Part shown: one piece after another, positions 33,941-43,412 of the stretch | How the letters are laid out: every line of letters starts with the position of its first letter | How positions within the stretch are numbered: the stretch's first letter is position 1 | Notes under the pieces: model-generated | The model's database searches: none | What the model saw: only the letters and a program-made list of their open reading frames with translations | Told to the model about the DNA's origin: nothing | NCBI GenBank assembly: GCA_910576205.1 | Contig: CAJTHL010000004.1 | Span: 1 to 64,000 of the forward strand | Direction: 5' to 3' | Length of the DNA: 64,000 nucleotides | Source of the DNA: Clostridia bacterium | GTDB taxonomy: Bacteria > Bacillota > Clostridia > Lachnospirales > Lachnospiraceae | Translations under genes and position numbers: made by a program

Positions 33941-35281
33941 CTATTTAAGTCCCGCCTCACAGATCACCTGGGCCATGTAATCAATCATCTCGTCCGTCAT
34001 GCCCGGGTATACGCCAACCCAGAAGGTATCCCGCATAATCCGGTCTGTATTGGTAAGCTCCCCGGCCACCCGGTAGCCTGTACCCTCGGCCCGCATCTGG
34101 TCAAAGCAGGGATGCCGGATAATATTTCCCGCAAAGAGCATCCTTGTCTGTACCCCCTTCTCCTCCACCTGCTGCACTACCCGGTTTCTGTCTACGCCTT
34201 CCCGGCATGTAAGGAGAAAGCCAAACCAGCTTGGGCTGCTGTTTTCACAGGGCTCCGGCAAAAGAAATTTCTCCGCCGCAGGAAGCAGCCCCTGCTTTAG
34301 ACGTTCAAAATTTTCTCTCCGGCGCTTTACAAAGCCAGGGAATTTCTTAAGCTGGGCACAGCCGATGGCCGCCTGCATATCCGTTGCCTTCAGATTGTAT
34401 CCGAAATGGGAATACACATATTTATGGTCATACCCCACAGGCAGTTCCCCGTACTGCCTGTCAAACCGGTGGCCGCACAGGTTGTCTCTGCCGGAGGGAC
34501 AGACGCAGTCCCGCCCCCAGTCCCGGAAAGATTTGATACATTTGTACAGCAGAGGATTATCTGTATAAATGGCTCCGCCCTCCCCCATGGTCATATGATG
34601 GGGCGGATAGAAGCTGGAAGTCCCAATATCCCCCCAGGTTCCCGTAAGCCTGCGCTCCCCGTCCAGGGTATACTCAGAGCCCAGGGCGTCGCAGTTGTCC
34701 TCAATCAGCCACAGATGATGCCTGTCGCAGAATTCCCGCACTCCCTTCAGATCAAAGGGATTCCCCAGGGTATGGGCCAGCATTACCGCCTTTGTCCTGT
34801 CCGAGTAAGCCTCCTCAAGCTTTGTCACATCCACATTATACTGGGGAATGGTCACATCCACAAACACCGGAACCGCCCCATACTGCACTATGGGCGCTAT
34901 GGTGGTGGGAAATCCTGCCGCCACCGTGATCACCTCATCCCCTCTTCGAATCTGCCGTTCCCCGAGAAGCGGGGAAGTCAGGGCCATGAAAGCGCCCAGA
35001 TTTGCGGAGGAACCGGAATTTACCAGACAACAGTATTTCACCCCCAGATACCCGGCAAACTGTGTCTCAAACTCCTCTGTGTAGCGCCCCGCCGTCAACC
35101 AGAATTCCAGCGCACTGTCCACAAGATTTACCATCTCCGCACTGTCGTAAACCCGGGAGGCGTAAGGAATGCGCTGCCCTTGTGTAAAAGGCTTTTTTTG
35201 ATTGTGAAATTGTTCACAATATTCTTTTACCGCCGCCAGGATTTCCTCCCTGGCCTGTTGTTGGGATTGATTTTCAAACAT
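33941..35281 (-). CDS. rfbH: CDP-4-keto-6-deoxy-D-glucose-3-dehydrase (E1)
   Basis: About 446 residues. An aspartate-aminotransferase-fold enzyme in which the PLP Lys is replaced by His: SFYPPHHMTMGEGGA near 240 is the hallmark of RfbH/DdhC/AscC. The DCVCPSGRDNLCGHRF segment near 270 supplies the [2Fe-2S] cysteines. With an E1 reductase partner, not found in this window, it removes the C3 hydroxyl of CDP-4-keto-6-deoxyglucose. The start is uncertain: ATG at 35296 touches GAGAGG directly, while the one at 35281 is 15 nt away. MFENQSQQQ is preferred as the likely protein start. Confidence 0.92.
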   Translation of the reverse strand: MFENQSQQQAREEILAAVKEYCEQFHNQKKPFTQGQRIPYASRVYDSAEMVNLVDSALEFWLTAGRYTEEFETQFAGYLGVKYCCLVNSGSSANLGAFMALTSPLLGERQIRRGDEVITVAAGFPTTIAPIVQYGAVPVFVDVTIPQYNVDVTKLEEAYSDRTKAVMLAHTLGNPFDLKGVREFCDRHHLWLIEDNCDALGSEYTLDGERRLTGTWGDIGTSSFYPPHHMTMGEGGAIYTDNPLLYKCIKSFRDWGRDCVCPSGRDNLCGHRFDRQYGELPVGYDHKYVYSHFGYNLKATDMQAAIGCAQLKKFPGFVKRRRENFERLKQGLLPAAEKFLLPEPCENSSPSWFGFLLTCREGVDRNRVVQQVEEKGVQTRMLFAGNIIRHPCFDQMRAEGTGYRVAGELTNTDRIMRDTFWVGVYPGMTDEMIDYMAQVICEAGLK

Positions 35282-35374
35282 GGTTATTATTTCCATCCTC
35301 TCTTGAATATAGAAATACGGCCTCCGTAAAATTTTGCAACGGGCCCTGCCGCCTTGTCTTTTTCACAGGCAGTA

Positions 35375-36451
35375 TCACACACGGTTCAGATAGGCCGCCA
35401 TCTGCGCTTCCATACAGCCGGGAATATCTCCGCCCTCCATCCAGCAGCGATACCACTCTGCCGTCTTTTCCAGAGCTTCCTCCACGGACCACCGGGGCCG
35501 CCAGCCAGACCCTGCCTTCAGTTTTGACACGTCCAGCTTTAAAAAATTCGCCTCGTGGGGGCCGCCATCCCCCTGCACCCGCCAGGATGCCCCGTCTCCC
35601 CAGGCCTTGCAGAACATTTCCACAAGCTCCCCTGTGGTCACGCAGTCCCTGTCCTCCGGCCCTACATTGTAGCTTCCGGCAAATTCCGGCTTTTCATACT
35701 GCCGGCGGGCAATGAGCAGATACGCCAGCAGGGGCTCCAGCACATGCTGGTACGGCCGTGTGGAATGGGGATTGCGAATAATTACGGGCTCCCTCTTCTC
35801 TATGGCCCGCACACAGTCCGGGATAATGCGGTCTTTGGCAAAATCGCCTCCTCCGATCACATTACCCGCACGGGCTGTGGACACCGCCGTACCACCCTCT
35901 GCCAGAAACGCTTTCTGATAACTGTGGGTCACCAGCTCCGAACAGGATTTACTGTTGGAATAGGGATCGTATCCGTCCAGGGCGTCCGTTTCCCGGTAGC
36001 CCCAGGCCCATTCCCGGTTTTCATAGACTTTATCGGTGGTTACATTCAGAAATGACTTCACACAGGGAAACAGGCGGACGCATTCACAGACATGCACGGT
36101 TCCCATTACATTTGTCTCATAGGTGGCGACAGGTTTTACATAAGATTCCCTCACAATAGGCTGGGCTGCCAGATGCAGGACAATCTCCGGCTTCGCCTCC
36201 TCAAATACTTTCTTTAAATGTTCCAGATCCCGGATATCACCGATGACAGAATTTATATTTCCCTTTACGCCGCACAGGGAAAAGAGATCCGGCTCTGTAG
36301 GCGGCTTCAGGCTGTAGCCCGTCACCTCCGCCCCGGCATCCAGCAGGATTTTGCAGAGCCAGGAGCCCTTAAAACCCGTGTGGCCTGTAACAAATACCTT
36401 TTTGTTCTTATAAAATGTCAAATCCGGCAAAACGCTTTCTTTCATAACCAT
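35375..36451 (-). CDS. rfbG: CDP-glucose 4,6-dehydratase
   Basis: About 358 residues. An extended SDR with VFVTGHTGFKGSWLCK (near 17-32), Asp in GDIRDL, LHLAAQPIVRESY, and the catalytic YDPYSNSK (Tyr/Lys). It turns CDP-glucose into CDP-4-keto-6-deoxyglucose, feeding RfbH. ATG codons at 36451 and 36445 follow AAAGGA; the first is chosen, 8 bp after the rfbF stop. Upstream open frame to 36547 lies inside rfbF and is rejected. Confidence 0.93.
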   Translation of the reverse strand: MVMKESVLPDLTFYKNKKVFVTGHTGFKGSWLCKILLDAGAEVTGYSLKPPTEPDLFSLCGVKGNINSVIGDIRDLEHLKKVFEEAKPEIVLHLAAQPIVRESYVKPVATYETNVMGTVHVCECVRLFPCVKSFLNVTTDKVYENREWAWGYRETDALDGYDPYSNSKSCSELVTHSYQKAFLAEGGTAVSTARAGNVIGGGDFAKDRIIPDCVRAIEKREPVIIRNPHSTRPYQHVLEPLLAYLLIARRQYEKPEFAGSYNVGPEDRDCVTTGELVEMFCKAWGDGASWRVQGDGGPHEANFLKLDVSKLKAGSGWRPRWSVEEALEKTAEWYRCWMEGGDIPGCMEAQMAAYLNRV

Positions 36452-36459
36452 GCTTTCCT

Positions 36460-37236
36460 TTATTCCCAGATCTTCCAGGGAGCCTTTCCGGAAGCCCACA
36501 GCTTCTCCAGGCGCTCCTTCTCCCTGGCCGTGTCCATGCACTGCCAATAGCCCTTATGTTCATAACCCATGAGCTGTCCCTCCGCCGCCAGCTTGCGCAT
36601 AGGCCCCTGTTCAAATATGGTCTGATCGTCCTTAAGATAATCAAAAATCCCCGGATTAAATATCATATAGCCCCCATTGATCCGCCCTCCGTCCTGGACG
36701 TCCTTCTCCCGGAAGGCGTCTATCCGCCCTTCCGCCGTTATATCCAGCACGCCAAACCGCTGATCCAGCATTACCGTCGTGATGGTGCCAAGCTTCCCGT
36801 GGGCCTTGTGATAAGCCAGGGATTCCGGGATATTGATATCCCCCACCCCGTCCCCGTAGGTCAGAAAGAATGGCTCGTCCCCAATATAGGGCCGCACCCG
36901 CAGCACTCTTCCCCCGGTCATGGTGGTAAGCCCCGTATCCACCAGCGTCACCCGCCAGGGCTCCGCCACATTGTTGTGAACCGTCATCTCATTTCCCCGG
37001 GTGAAGTCAAAGGTCACGTCGCTGTTGTGCAGATAATAGTCCGCAAACCATTCCTTAATCACATGCTGCTTGTAGCCGCAGCAGATAATAAACTCATGGT
37101 ATCCGTAAAAAGAATAGATTTTCATAATGTGCCAGAGTATCGGCTTGCCGCCGATCTCGATCATGGGTTTTGGCTTTAAATGGCTTTCCTCGCTGATGCG
37201 GGTGCCAAGGCCTCCGGCAAGGATTACTACCTTCAT
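36460..37236 (-). CDS. rfbF: Glucose-1-phosphate cytidylyltransferase
   Basis: 258 residues, full length. The nucleotidyltransferase loop GGLGTRISEES (8-18), KPKPMIEIGGKPILWHIMK, LTYGDGVGDINI with the metal Asp, and GYWQCMDTAREKERLE near the C-terminus are family-specific. It makes CDP-glucose from CTP and glucose 1-phosphate, the entry to CDP-dideoxyhexoses. GGAGGG lies 8 nt before the ATG at 37236. First of the rfbF-rfbG-rfbH set. Confidence 0.95.
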   Translation of the reverse strand: MKVVILAGGLGTRISEESHLKPKPMIEIGGKPILWHIMKIYSFYGYHEFIICCGYKQHVIKEWFADYYLHNSDVTFDFTRGNEMTVHNNVAEPWRVTLVDTGLTTMTGGRVLRVRPYIGDEPFFLTYGDGVGDINIPESLAYHKAHGKLGTITTVMLDQRFGVLDITAEGRIDAFREKDVQDGGRINGGYMIFNPGIFDYLKDDQTIFEQGPMRKLAAEGQLMGYEHKGYWQCMDTAREKERLEKLWASGKAPWKIWE

Positions 37237-37351
37237 AGGGATTTCCCTCCAATGTGTGTTCCGCATCTATCCTGCCAAAGCCAGGAAATCTGGAAGAGTT
37301 TCCAGGCTCATGTCTTGTAATCTTTCCAGGGCTTGTCCAGGCAGACGCCGT

Positions 37352-39223
37352 TTACGGGTTCTCCGAAAGGTGAAACAGCGTATCGCTCCGTCCATCCTTT
37401 CCCTTTACCGTGTTGTATTCCATATAAAAATAGGACTGCAAAAGCTCTTTATATGGGCTTTCCTCATCATAAGTATAATAGTTCCCATCCTTGTCCCGGT
37501 ACTGGGAATAGGCAGTGAGAACAGGAACCTGCGGCAGCATTTCCTCAATCATATATGCATAATAGGGAAGCTGCTGTGCGCCCGCCAGTTCAACCAGAAT
37601 GGCCGGAATATAGGGCAGACCGATATATTCTGGAAGGCTGATCCCACTCAGATCATAGTTTGCCCAGATCACATAAGGCGTACTGCGAAGTTTCATAGCC
37701 ATTTCTTCCGGGCCCAGCTCTTTATCCGCCACACTCTCCAGAAAAGCTGGTGCATGATCTCCCAGCATACAGACAAGAACCGGGCGCTCCTGCCCCGCAA
37801 GCTCTTCAATGAGATTTCCAAAAGCCTCATCTGTCAGATTCACACAGGAAAGGTACTCGTTTACCCGGTATCCCTGCCATTCATCCTCAAATTCCTCCTG
37901 GACATGGACGGTACTCTTCCAATAAGAATTCAAGGTATAATCCCCATGGTTCTGCGTTGTCAGATTATAAAAAAACCTTGGAGAATCCTCCGGCATTTTC
38001 TCATATACCTGCATAACATTGTTGAAATTACTCTCATCCGTCACATACCCCGTCCGCTGTTCCCAGTATTCCCAATTTTCAAAATCATCAATAAAATAGT
38101 AGGAATCAAATCCCATCGCCGGATAAGCCACAATCCGGTTATAGGTGTCCCGGGATTCCGGATGAAGAACCGCGGTTTCGTACCCCTGTTCCTTCAGACA
38201 GCTGACAATGCTGGTGGCTCCTTCCATATGGAGCGAATTAAAGGGCGTAATCCCCTGCATTAGCTGAAGGGAATTTCCTGTCAGCGCTTCGTACTCTGTT
38301 AAATTTGTTCCGCTGGAAATATGGGGTTCCACAATATAGCCCTGTAGGGTATTCTCCATATTTTTAATCCGGGGCATTACCTCCACATCCGTAGTCAGAT
38401 CAGAAACCAGCGACAGGTCATACCAGCTCTCATTAATAATCAGAAAAATATCCGCCCCAGAAATATCCGGTGCAACATTGCCCAGTCCTGCGCCCTCTAC
38501 GCTGTTTTGGGATTTCTCTTCCAGCGCCGCCACCTTTTCCCGGGAATATCCCTCCGGTTTCTCCACTTTATAAGCCGCCTTCTGAAACACTTCCACAGAC
38601 ACCTGCATAAATCCGTATACCTGGTAGCCTTCCTCATATCTTAAAGTGGAAATATTCTTCGGCTTGATGGAATTGGGCGCAAAGCATTCCCACCAGAAAA
38701 AGGAAACTATCAAGGCCGTTCCGGCCGCAAGCTGAATCCCCCACCGCTTCCAGGTATGTTTTTTCCGCCTTTCCAACAGGAAACAGAGAAATGCCACTGC
38801 ACAAAGTCCCAGGAGTACAACCGCCGCAAAAGCTACCCGTTTACTCCAGGTGATTGTATAGGAACCCAGCACATTCATGGCGGAGCGGGCATTGAACAAG
38901 TCCCTGGCAGATATGGGCGTATTGCGGAACTGGATAGAATAGATGTTAATAATACCCAGAATGGGAATCAGAATGCCAGAAAGGCCTATGGAAACCCACC
39001 ACCTGTCCGAAAGGACATACACCGCCACAAGAACACAGAAAAGGATCGCCACATTCATGGCAATATTTCTCTTCTCCATCTGGGGCAGCTTTGTGTTGTA
39101 GTTGCAGATCTCTGTCAAAAGAAACAACACTACTGCTGTCGCCACGGCCAAAAGCCACGGCAGCAGAGCCGCCCCCTTTTTCATCTGCTCTTTTATATTC
39201 ATCCTCTTTTTTGTTTTTTCCAT
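37352..39223 (-). CDS. LTA synthase-like phosphoglycerol transferase (sulfatase fold)
   Basis: 623 residues. The N-terminal 185 residues carry five membrane helices. The rest is an extracellular alkaline-phosphatase/sulfatase domain: DIFLIINESWYDLS near 256 has the first metal Glu, SSGTNLTEYEALTG near 305 the nucleophile Thr, LTTQNHGDYTL the substrate His, and CMLGDHAPAF the D-H metal pair. It probably adds glycerol phosphate from phosphatidylglycerol to a surface polymer. It may modify the adjacent glycan rather than make classical LTA. Preceded by GGATAGGATT. Confidence 0.87.
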   Translation of the reverse strand: MEKTKKRMNIKEQMKKGAALLPWLLAVATAVVLFLLTEICNYNTKLPQMEKRNIAMNVAILFCVLVAVYVLSDRWWVSIGLSGILIPILGIINIYSIQFRNTPISARDLFNARSAMNVLGSYTITWSKRVAFAAVVLLGLCAVAFLCFLLERRKKHTWKRWGIQLAAGTALIVSFFWWECFAPNSIKPKNISTLRYEEGYQVYGFMQVSVEVFQKAAYKVEKPEGYSREKVAALEEKSQNSVEGAGLGNVAPDISGADIFLIINESWYDLSLVSDLTTDVEVMPRIKNMENTLQGYIVEPHISSGTNLTEYEALTGNSLQLMQGITPFNSLHMEGATSIVSCLKEQGYETAVLHPESRDTYNRIVAYPAMGFDSYYFIDDFENWEYWEQRTGYVTDESNFNNVMQVYEKMPEDSPRFFYNLTTQNHGDYTLNSYWKSTVHVQEEFEDEWQGYRVNEYLSCVNLTDEAFGNLIEELAGQERPVLVCMLGDHAPAFLESVADKELGPEEMAMKLRSTPYVIWANYDLSGISLPEYIGLPYIPAILVELAGAQQLPYYAYMIEEMLPQVPVLTAYSQYRDKDGNYYTYDEESPYKELLQSYFYMEYNTVKGKDGRSDTLFHLSENP

Positions 39224-39277
39224 AATCCTATCCCTGGTATTTTTAATTCTTTTATCCCAGCCTTTGCCTGTTCCCTG

Positions 39278-40858
39278 TCAATCCCTCAGCTGATAGATAA
39301 TGCTTCCCCCGTATTCCACCAGCTTCTTTGCGCCAACTTTCCGGCAATGCTGGTCCGTACGTCCATCAGCAACTACAAAAATGTATTTGGACTGGACATT
39401 GCTCAAGTCGGAAGCCAGGCTGTCAAACAGGCACATGTTGATGCCCATTCCGGGAGGCAGGGCGTAGAGCATCTGCCAGTTTGTGTCTACCAGCTGATCG
39501 CCTACCACATCCCCGAAGGTCCATATGATTGTATTGTCAAAAGAAAGATCCTCTGTTAGTTGTATCTCTTTATCCAATACCGTTTCCCCATCACGGATTT
39601 CTTTCTGTATATTCAGATCCACATAGGGGATCCCCCAGGCATATCCGCCGCCCGCTGTACTGAAAACAAAGAAATATGCCATTACCAGACCAAGGCCGAC
39701 CGATTTCGAAGCTTCCAGACCGTCCATAGCAAAGACAAACAATCCAAGAACCACAAAACAAAGCATATGCTTCTGACCGCTGGCAATGCCAAACATATAA
39801 ATAGCCGCCAGCAGCATGATTATAAAATAAAAAATCCAGAAACCGTTCCAGATTATCTGTTCCCGTTCTTTTTTCTGCACCCCACAGGCCAGCTTATAGC
39901 AAAACAGTCCAAACACAAGGGCAAACATGGCCCCTGCATTTTCCGCGTAAGAAGAACCACCCGATATGGAGCTCCAGATATAACCCATATACTGGTTCCA
40001 GGAAGAAAGGAAAATATATAGAAAATTCTTCAGCCCGCCCTTAAAGCCTTCCGTGAAAAACATCTCTAACCAGGAACTGCTCACCAGCCCCTCCCCGTCC
40101 AGATAAGGGGAGCAGAAATAATGGGTCATGGCAAAATATAAAAATAATTGGAGCAACACAATTCCCACACCTGCTCCCACGAACCTTTTATTTCGTTTCA
40201 CCAGCAGATATCCCGGGATCACAGAGAGCAGAACCAGATAAGGCCGCATCAATGTCAAAAGGGTCAGGAAAACATAGAGCAGCACTATTTTCCTGTAAGA
40301 GAATTTTCTTTTCAAAGAATACACAATTCCCAGGGCAATAATCAGAAACGCATAGACCGTCACTTCCACCTGTGCCGACAATGCATACCGGGTAAAATGC
40401 AAAAACAGCACATAAAAAATGCCAATCCACAGGCTCTGTCTCTTACTGGGTCTTGCCAGCACACAAAACAGCGCCATGGCAAGCGTAAGAAGCGCCAGGT
40501 TGCACCAGACAGGCGCCAGCAGATTCCACCCAAACAGAAGCCCCCACAGATACCAGGGTAGCAGCAGAACAGGGCTCCAGACCGAAAGCCCTCCTATTAA
40601 GGCATGATTTTCTGCATATCCAAAAAATCCCATTGTTCTTCCGAAATGAACAAGGCTTTCCACCTCTTTATAGTAAATAATCTCATCATTCCACTGAGAC
40701 GCCGGAAGATAAATATCCTTAATAGAATTTCCTGTTTTAAGGCAATAAGCCGCACAGCAAAGCCAAGGAAGTATTGTCAGCACAACATACAGAATCCCCG
40801 TTTGTATCTGCTCTCTGTTCCACGCTATTTTTATCCTTTTTCCTTTTATCTGAAGCAT
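39278..40858 (-). CDS. GT-C-like polytopic membrane protein
   Basis: 526 residues with about 11-12 predicted membrane helices and a C-terminal hydrophilic tail of about 130 residues (SFDNTIIWTFGDVVGDQL, YIFVVADGRTD). SQWNDEIIYYKEVESLVHFG near 55-75, an acidic first extracytoplasmic loop, resembles the catalytic loop of GT-C glycosyltransferases and DUF2142-type proteins. It probably transfers a sugar from a lipid carrier on the outer face. The ATG at 40858 follows GGAG by 9 nt and lies 4 bp after the stop of the upstream gene. Confidence 0.7.
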   Translation of the reverse strand: MLQIKGKRIKIAWNREQIQTGILYVVLTILPWLCCAAYCLKTGNSIKDIYLPASQWNDEIIYYKEVESLVHFGRTMGFFGYAENHALIGGLSVWSPVLLLPWYLWGLLFGWNLLAPVWCNLALLTLAMALFCVLARPSKRQSLWIGIFYVLFLHFTRYALSAQVEVTVYAFLIIALGIVYSLKRKFSYRKIVLLYVFLTLLTLMRPYLVLLSVIPGYLLVKRNKRFVGAGVGIVLLQLFLYFAMTHYFCSPYLDGEGLVSSSWLEMFFTEGFKGGLKNFLYIFLSSWNQYMGYIWSSISGGSSYAENAGAMFALVFGLFCYKLACGVQKKEREQIIWNGFWIFYFIIMLLAAIYMFGIASGQKHMLCFVVLGLFVFAMDGLEASKSVGLGLVMAYFFVFSTAGGGYAWGIPYVDLNIQKEIRDGETVLDKEIQLTEDLSFDNTIIWTFGDVVGDQLVDTNWQMLYALPPGMGINMCLFDSLASDLSNVQSKYIFVVADGRTDQHCRKVGAKKLVEYGGSIIYQLRD

Positions 40859-40862
40859 TAGC

Positions 40863-42074
40863 CTATTCTCCATTCAGATCTATTTGATATACACACACCA
40901 GATACACCAAAAACAACATCATCGCCATCTCATTATTCTGCAGGGCATAATCCATATTCATCAACAGAAACACCCCAGCCCACATGCCTGATGCCAGAAA
41001 ACTCCTTGCTTTCACAAGTGTGTAAACCATAATCACAACAAACAGAATTGTAAAACAGATACCTACCGGAATGGAGAAGCGGAGAATCGTATTCAGGAAT
41101 ACGTTATGGGCATTATTTACCATCCACCCCGTATCCCCCGCGTAAAACAGAGAATCCCCAAAGCGCATCCCCCATCCTTCAGGGTATTTCTTTATGACTT
41201 CCAGAGCCCCTTTCCAGATGGGAAGCCGGCTTCCCAGGCTGAAAATATCCCTCTCCTCAGAAATCTTTCCCAGGACAGCTATGCTGGCGCTCCCTATAGC
41301 AAGCAGTCCCCACAGATAAGACCGCTTAAACCGCTTCCAGTCCACCCTGTCCAGAAGCGCTCCGGCCAGCACCAGCAGCATACCCACAATTCCGGTCCAG
41401 GAGTGGGTCTGCACCATGGCTGCAATTATCATCCCGGTCCCCAGCCAGGGAACCAGTCTCCATCTCCCCGTAAAGGCGTCCTTCCAGCGCAGGAACATAG
41501 CCATAAAGAGGAGCAGCATCAGCGCATAATCGCTTTTATGACTGTAAATCCAGTAATTTCTGCTCTCATAATTATCAAAAGGCGCAAACTGCAGCCGGTT
41601 ATTGATAAAATAGATACCTGTCTCTCCAGTAAAATCAAACAGAATGCCGCATAAAACAGAACCCATAATACAGCAGATCAGAAAGCGCAGCTGCCTTTCC
41701 TCCCATTTCTGTTTACCCGGCCCATAGCAGACCATTGCGCCAAAAAGCAGAAACGCCAGCGTATTATTGACTTGCTCCCAATACCAGTGCAGGTATTTCA
41801 TGTTAAAATAGAGGGACAAAAGATTATATAAAAAAACCAAAGCCAGGTAGCTCCATAAAAAAAGCCCCATCTTCCCCCTGTTTTCCCTACTGGCAAACAG
41901 CAGCGCCAGGTAAATGCCCGCCATTAAGTAGGGCCAGGAAAAGCCTGCGTAATAGATGCTCATATACGAGACATCAAAAACACTGTAAAAAGCCGGAAAA
42001 AACAAGGACAATACAATAAACAGGCCAAGGAATATTTCCTTTTTTCCCAATATCTTTTGCCATAGCACGCTCAC
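40863..42074 (-). CDS. O-antigen ligase/polymerase-like membrane protein (paralogue 1)
   Basis: 403 residues, about 11 membrane helices with a large loop in the C-terminal half, as in Wzy/WaaL proteins: RLPIWKGALEVIKKYPEGWG near 292 with the Arg of the PglL/Wzy loop, and NNAHNVFLNTILRFSIPVG near 330 with the conserved His. It starts with GTG; GGAGGGG stands 8 nt upstream. It is clearly related to the next gene upstream (shared SLFFP..YS, YLHWYWEQ.NNT, YSHKSDYAL and THSWT segments), i.e. a tandem duplication. Exact role, polymerase or ligase, is open. Confidence 0.85.
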   Translation of the reverse strand: MSVLWQKILGKKEIFLGLFIVLSLFFPAFYSVFDVSYMSIYYAGFSWPYLMAGIYLALLFASRENRGKMGLFLWSYLALVFLYNLLSLYFNMKYLHWYWEQVNNTLAFLLFGAMVCYGPGKQKWEERQLRFLICCIMGSVLCGILFDFTGETGIYFINNRLQFAPFDNYESRNYWIYSHKSDYALMLLLFMAMFLRWKDAFTGRWRLVPWLGTGMIIAAMVQTHSWTGIVGMLLVLAGALLDRVDWKRFKRSYLWGLLAIGSASIAVLGKISEERDIFSLGSRLPIWKGALEVIKKYPEGWGMRFGDSLFYAGDTGWMVNNAHNVFLNTILRFSIPVGICFTILFVVIMVYTLVKARSFLASGMWAGVFLLMNMDYALQNNEMAMMLFLVYLVCVYQIDLNGE

Positions 42075-42130
42075 TTGTTATTCCCCTCCCAGACATTCCT
42101 TTGGTTCTTTCTTATCCCCAATACATCTCC

Positions 42131-43375
42131 CTATCCTGCATGCTTTTCCGCCAATTCTGGATTCTCCACAGGATACAGGCATACACAGTACATTACAAAC
42201 AAAAACATCGCCATCTCATAGTTCAATAAGGAATAGTCAATATTCAAAAGTAACATGGCAGCTCCCCAGGTTCCCAGAGCCAGCCATTTCCCCCTGCTTT
42301 TTATAATACAGTATCCCATAATCACCAGAAGCAGTATACAGAAGCACACTCCCACAGGCACGGAGAAGCGAAGCAGTGCATTCAACAATACATTATGGGC
42401 ATTATTTGTGGCCCATCCCTGACCTACAGCCTCTATGGGATACCCGCCAAATTGAAATCCCAATCCCATAGGGTAAGCCTTTATCACACGGTAGGCACCA
42501 TGCCAGATATAAGGACGGGCACCAAAATTTCCCAGATTCCGCTCCTTTGCCAGCATCCCCACCAGCAGGCATCCCAGGATTCCCACACCGGCGATTCCAG
42601 CCGCATACCATTTTTTCCAGGTAAATTTTTTCCAGTCAATCCCATCCAGAAATGCTCCCGCAAACACACAGACCGCAGAAGCCACAGAAGTCCAGGAATG
42701 GGTCAGTCCCAGGGCTAAAAGCAGAACAAACACGCTTCCCCACCACATCCATTTTTTATTAAACAGATTCTTAAACCGCAAAAACAGTGCCAAAAACAGA
42801 ATCAGCTGCAAAGCGTAATCGCTTTTATGGCTGTACAGCCAGTAATGGCGAAATTCATAGTAATCTTCCGGAAGCCGGTAAAATGCCACATGATTATTGC
42901 AGATTACAAAACTGGTGTATCCAAGGAAAAAATATACAATGCTGCACAGATTTGAGATTACAATAGAGGCCATTAAAAACTGTAGAAGACGTTTCCCCTC
43001 TTCCCCGTCAAAAAACCGAAACCGCACCAGACAGGCAAAAAAGGCGATGGCTACAGTATTATTCAGCTGCTCTCCATACCAGTGCAGGTATCGGATATTA
43101 TAGTAGAAAGAAAACAGGTTGTAAATAAGCAGGATACCAAGAAGAAACCAGAAAAATTTTCTGTCCGCCCTATCATACTTGCGGTTTCTGTTATTCCATA
43201 TTGCCCACAGCAGAAAAATCCCCAGGACCAGATACGGAAGAGAAATCATCACAAAATATTCTCCTCCATCCTCATAACTTAGGGGGCTGTAGACGACCGG
43301 GAAGAAAAGTGTCAAAATAATAAACAGACGGATTAGTATTCCCTGGATTTTATCCGGTTTTCTGGTTGATTCCAT
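42131..43375 (-). CDS. O-antigen ligase/polymerase-like membrane protein (paralogue 2)
   Basis: 414 residues, about 11 membrane helices, same family as the next gene downstream: TLFFPVVYS, YLHWYGEQLNNTV, YSHKSDYALQLILF, LTHSWTSVAS, YIWHGAYRVIKAYPMG and TNNAHNVLLNALLRFSVPVG. The start at 43375 has AAGGAG about 9 nt upstream; an in-frame extension to 43435 runs into the structured element and is rejected. First gene of the long cluster, 38 bp after that element, with the likely promoter beyond it. Confidence 0.85.
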   Translation of the reverse strand: MESTRKPDKIQGILIRLFIILTLFFPVVYSPLSYEDGGEYFVMISLPYLVLGIFLLWAIWNNRNRKYDRADRKFFWFLLGILLIYNLFSFYYNIRYLHWYGEQLNNTVAIAFFACLVRFRFFDGEEGKRLLQFLMASIVISNLCSIVYFFLGYTSFVICNNHVAFYRLPEDYYEFRHYWLYSHKSDYALQLILFLALFLRFKNLFNKKWMWWGSVFVLLLALGLTHSWTSVASAVCVFAGAFLDGIDWKKFTWKKWYAAGIAGVGILGCLLVGMLAKERNLGNFGARPYIWHGAYRVIKAYPMGLGFQFGGYPIEAVGQGWATNNAHNVLLNALLRFSVPVGVCFCILLLVIMGYCIIKSRGKWLALGTWGAAMLLLNIDYSLLNYEMAMFLFVMYCVCLYPVENPELAEKHAG

Positions 43376-43412
43376 AAAGGTGCTCCTTGTTGTACTTGCC
43401 TGGGGGCTATTC

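Noticed and set aside
37127..38263. 378-codon open frame on the plus strand
   Set aside because: Antisense of the LtaS-like gene and the start of rfbF; no start signal.
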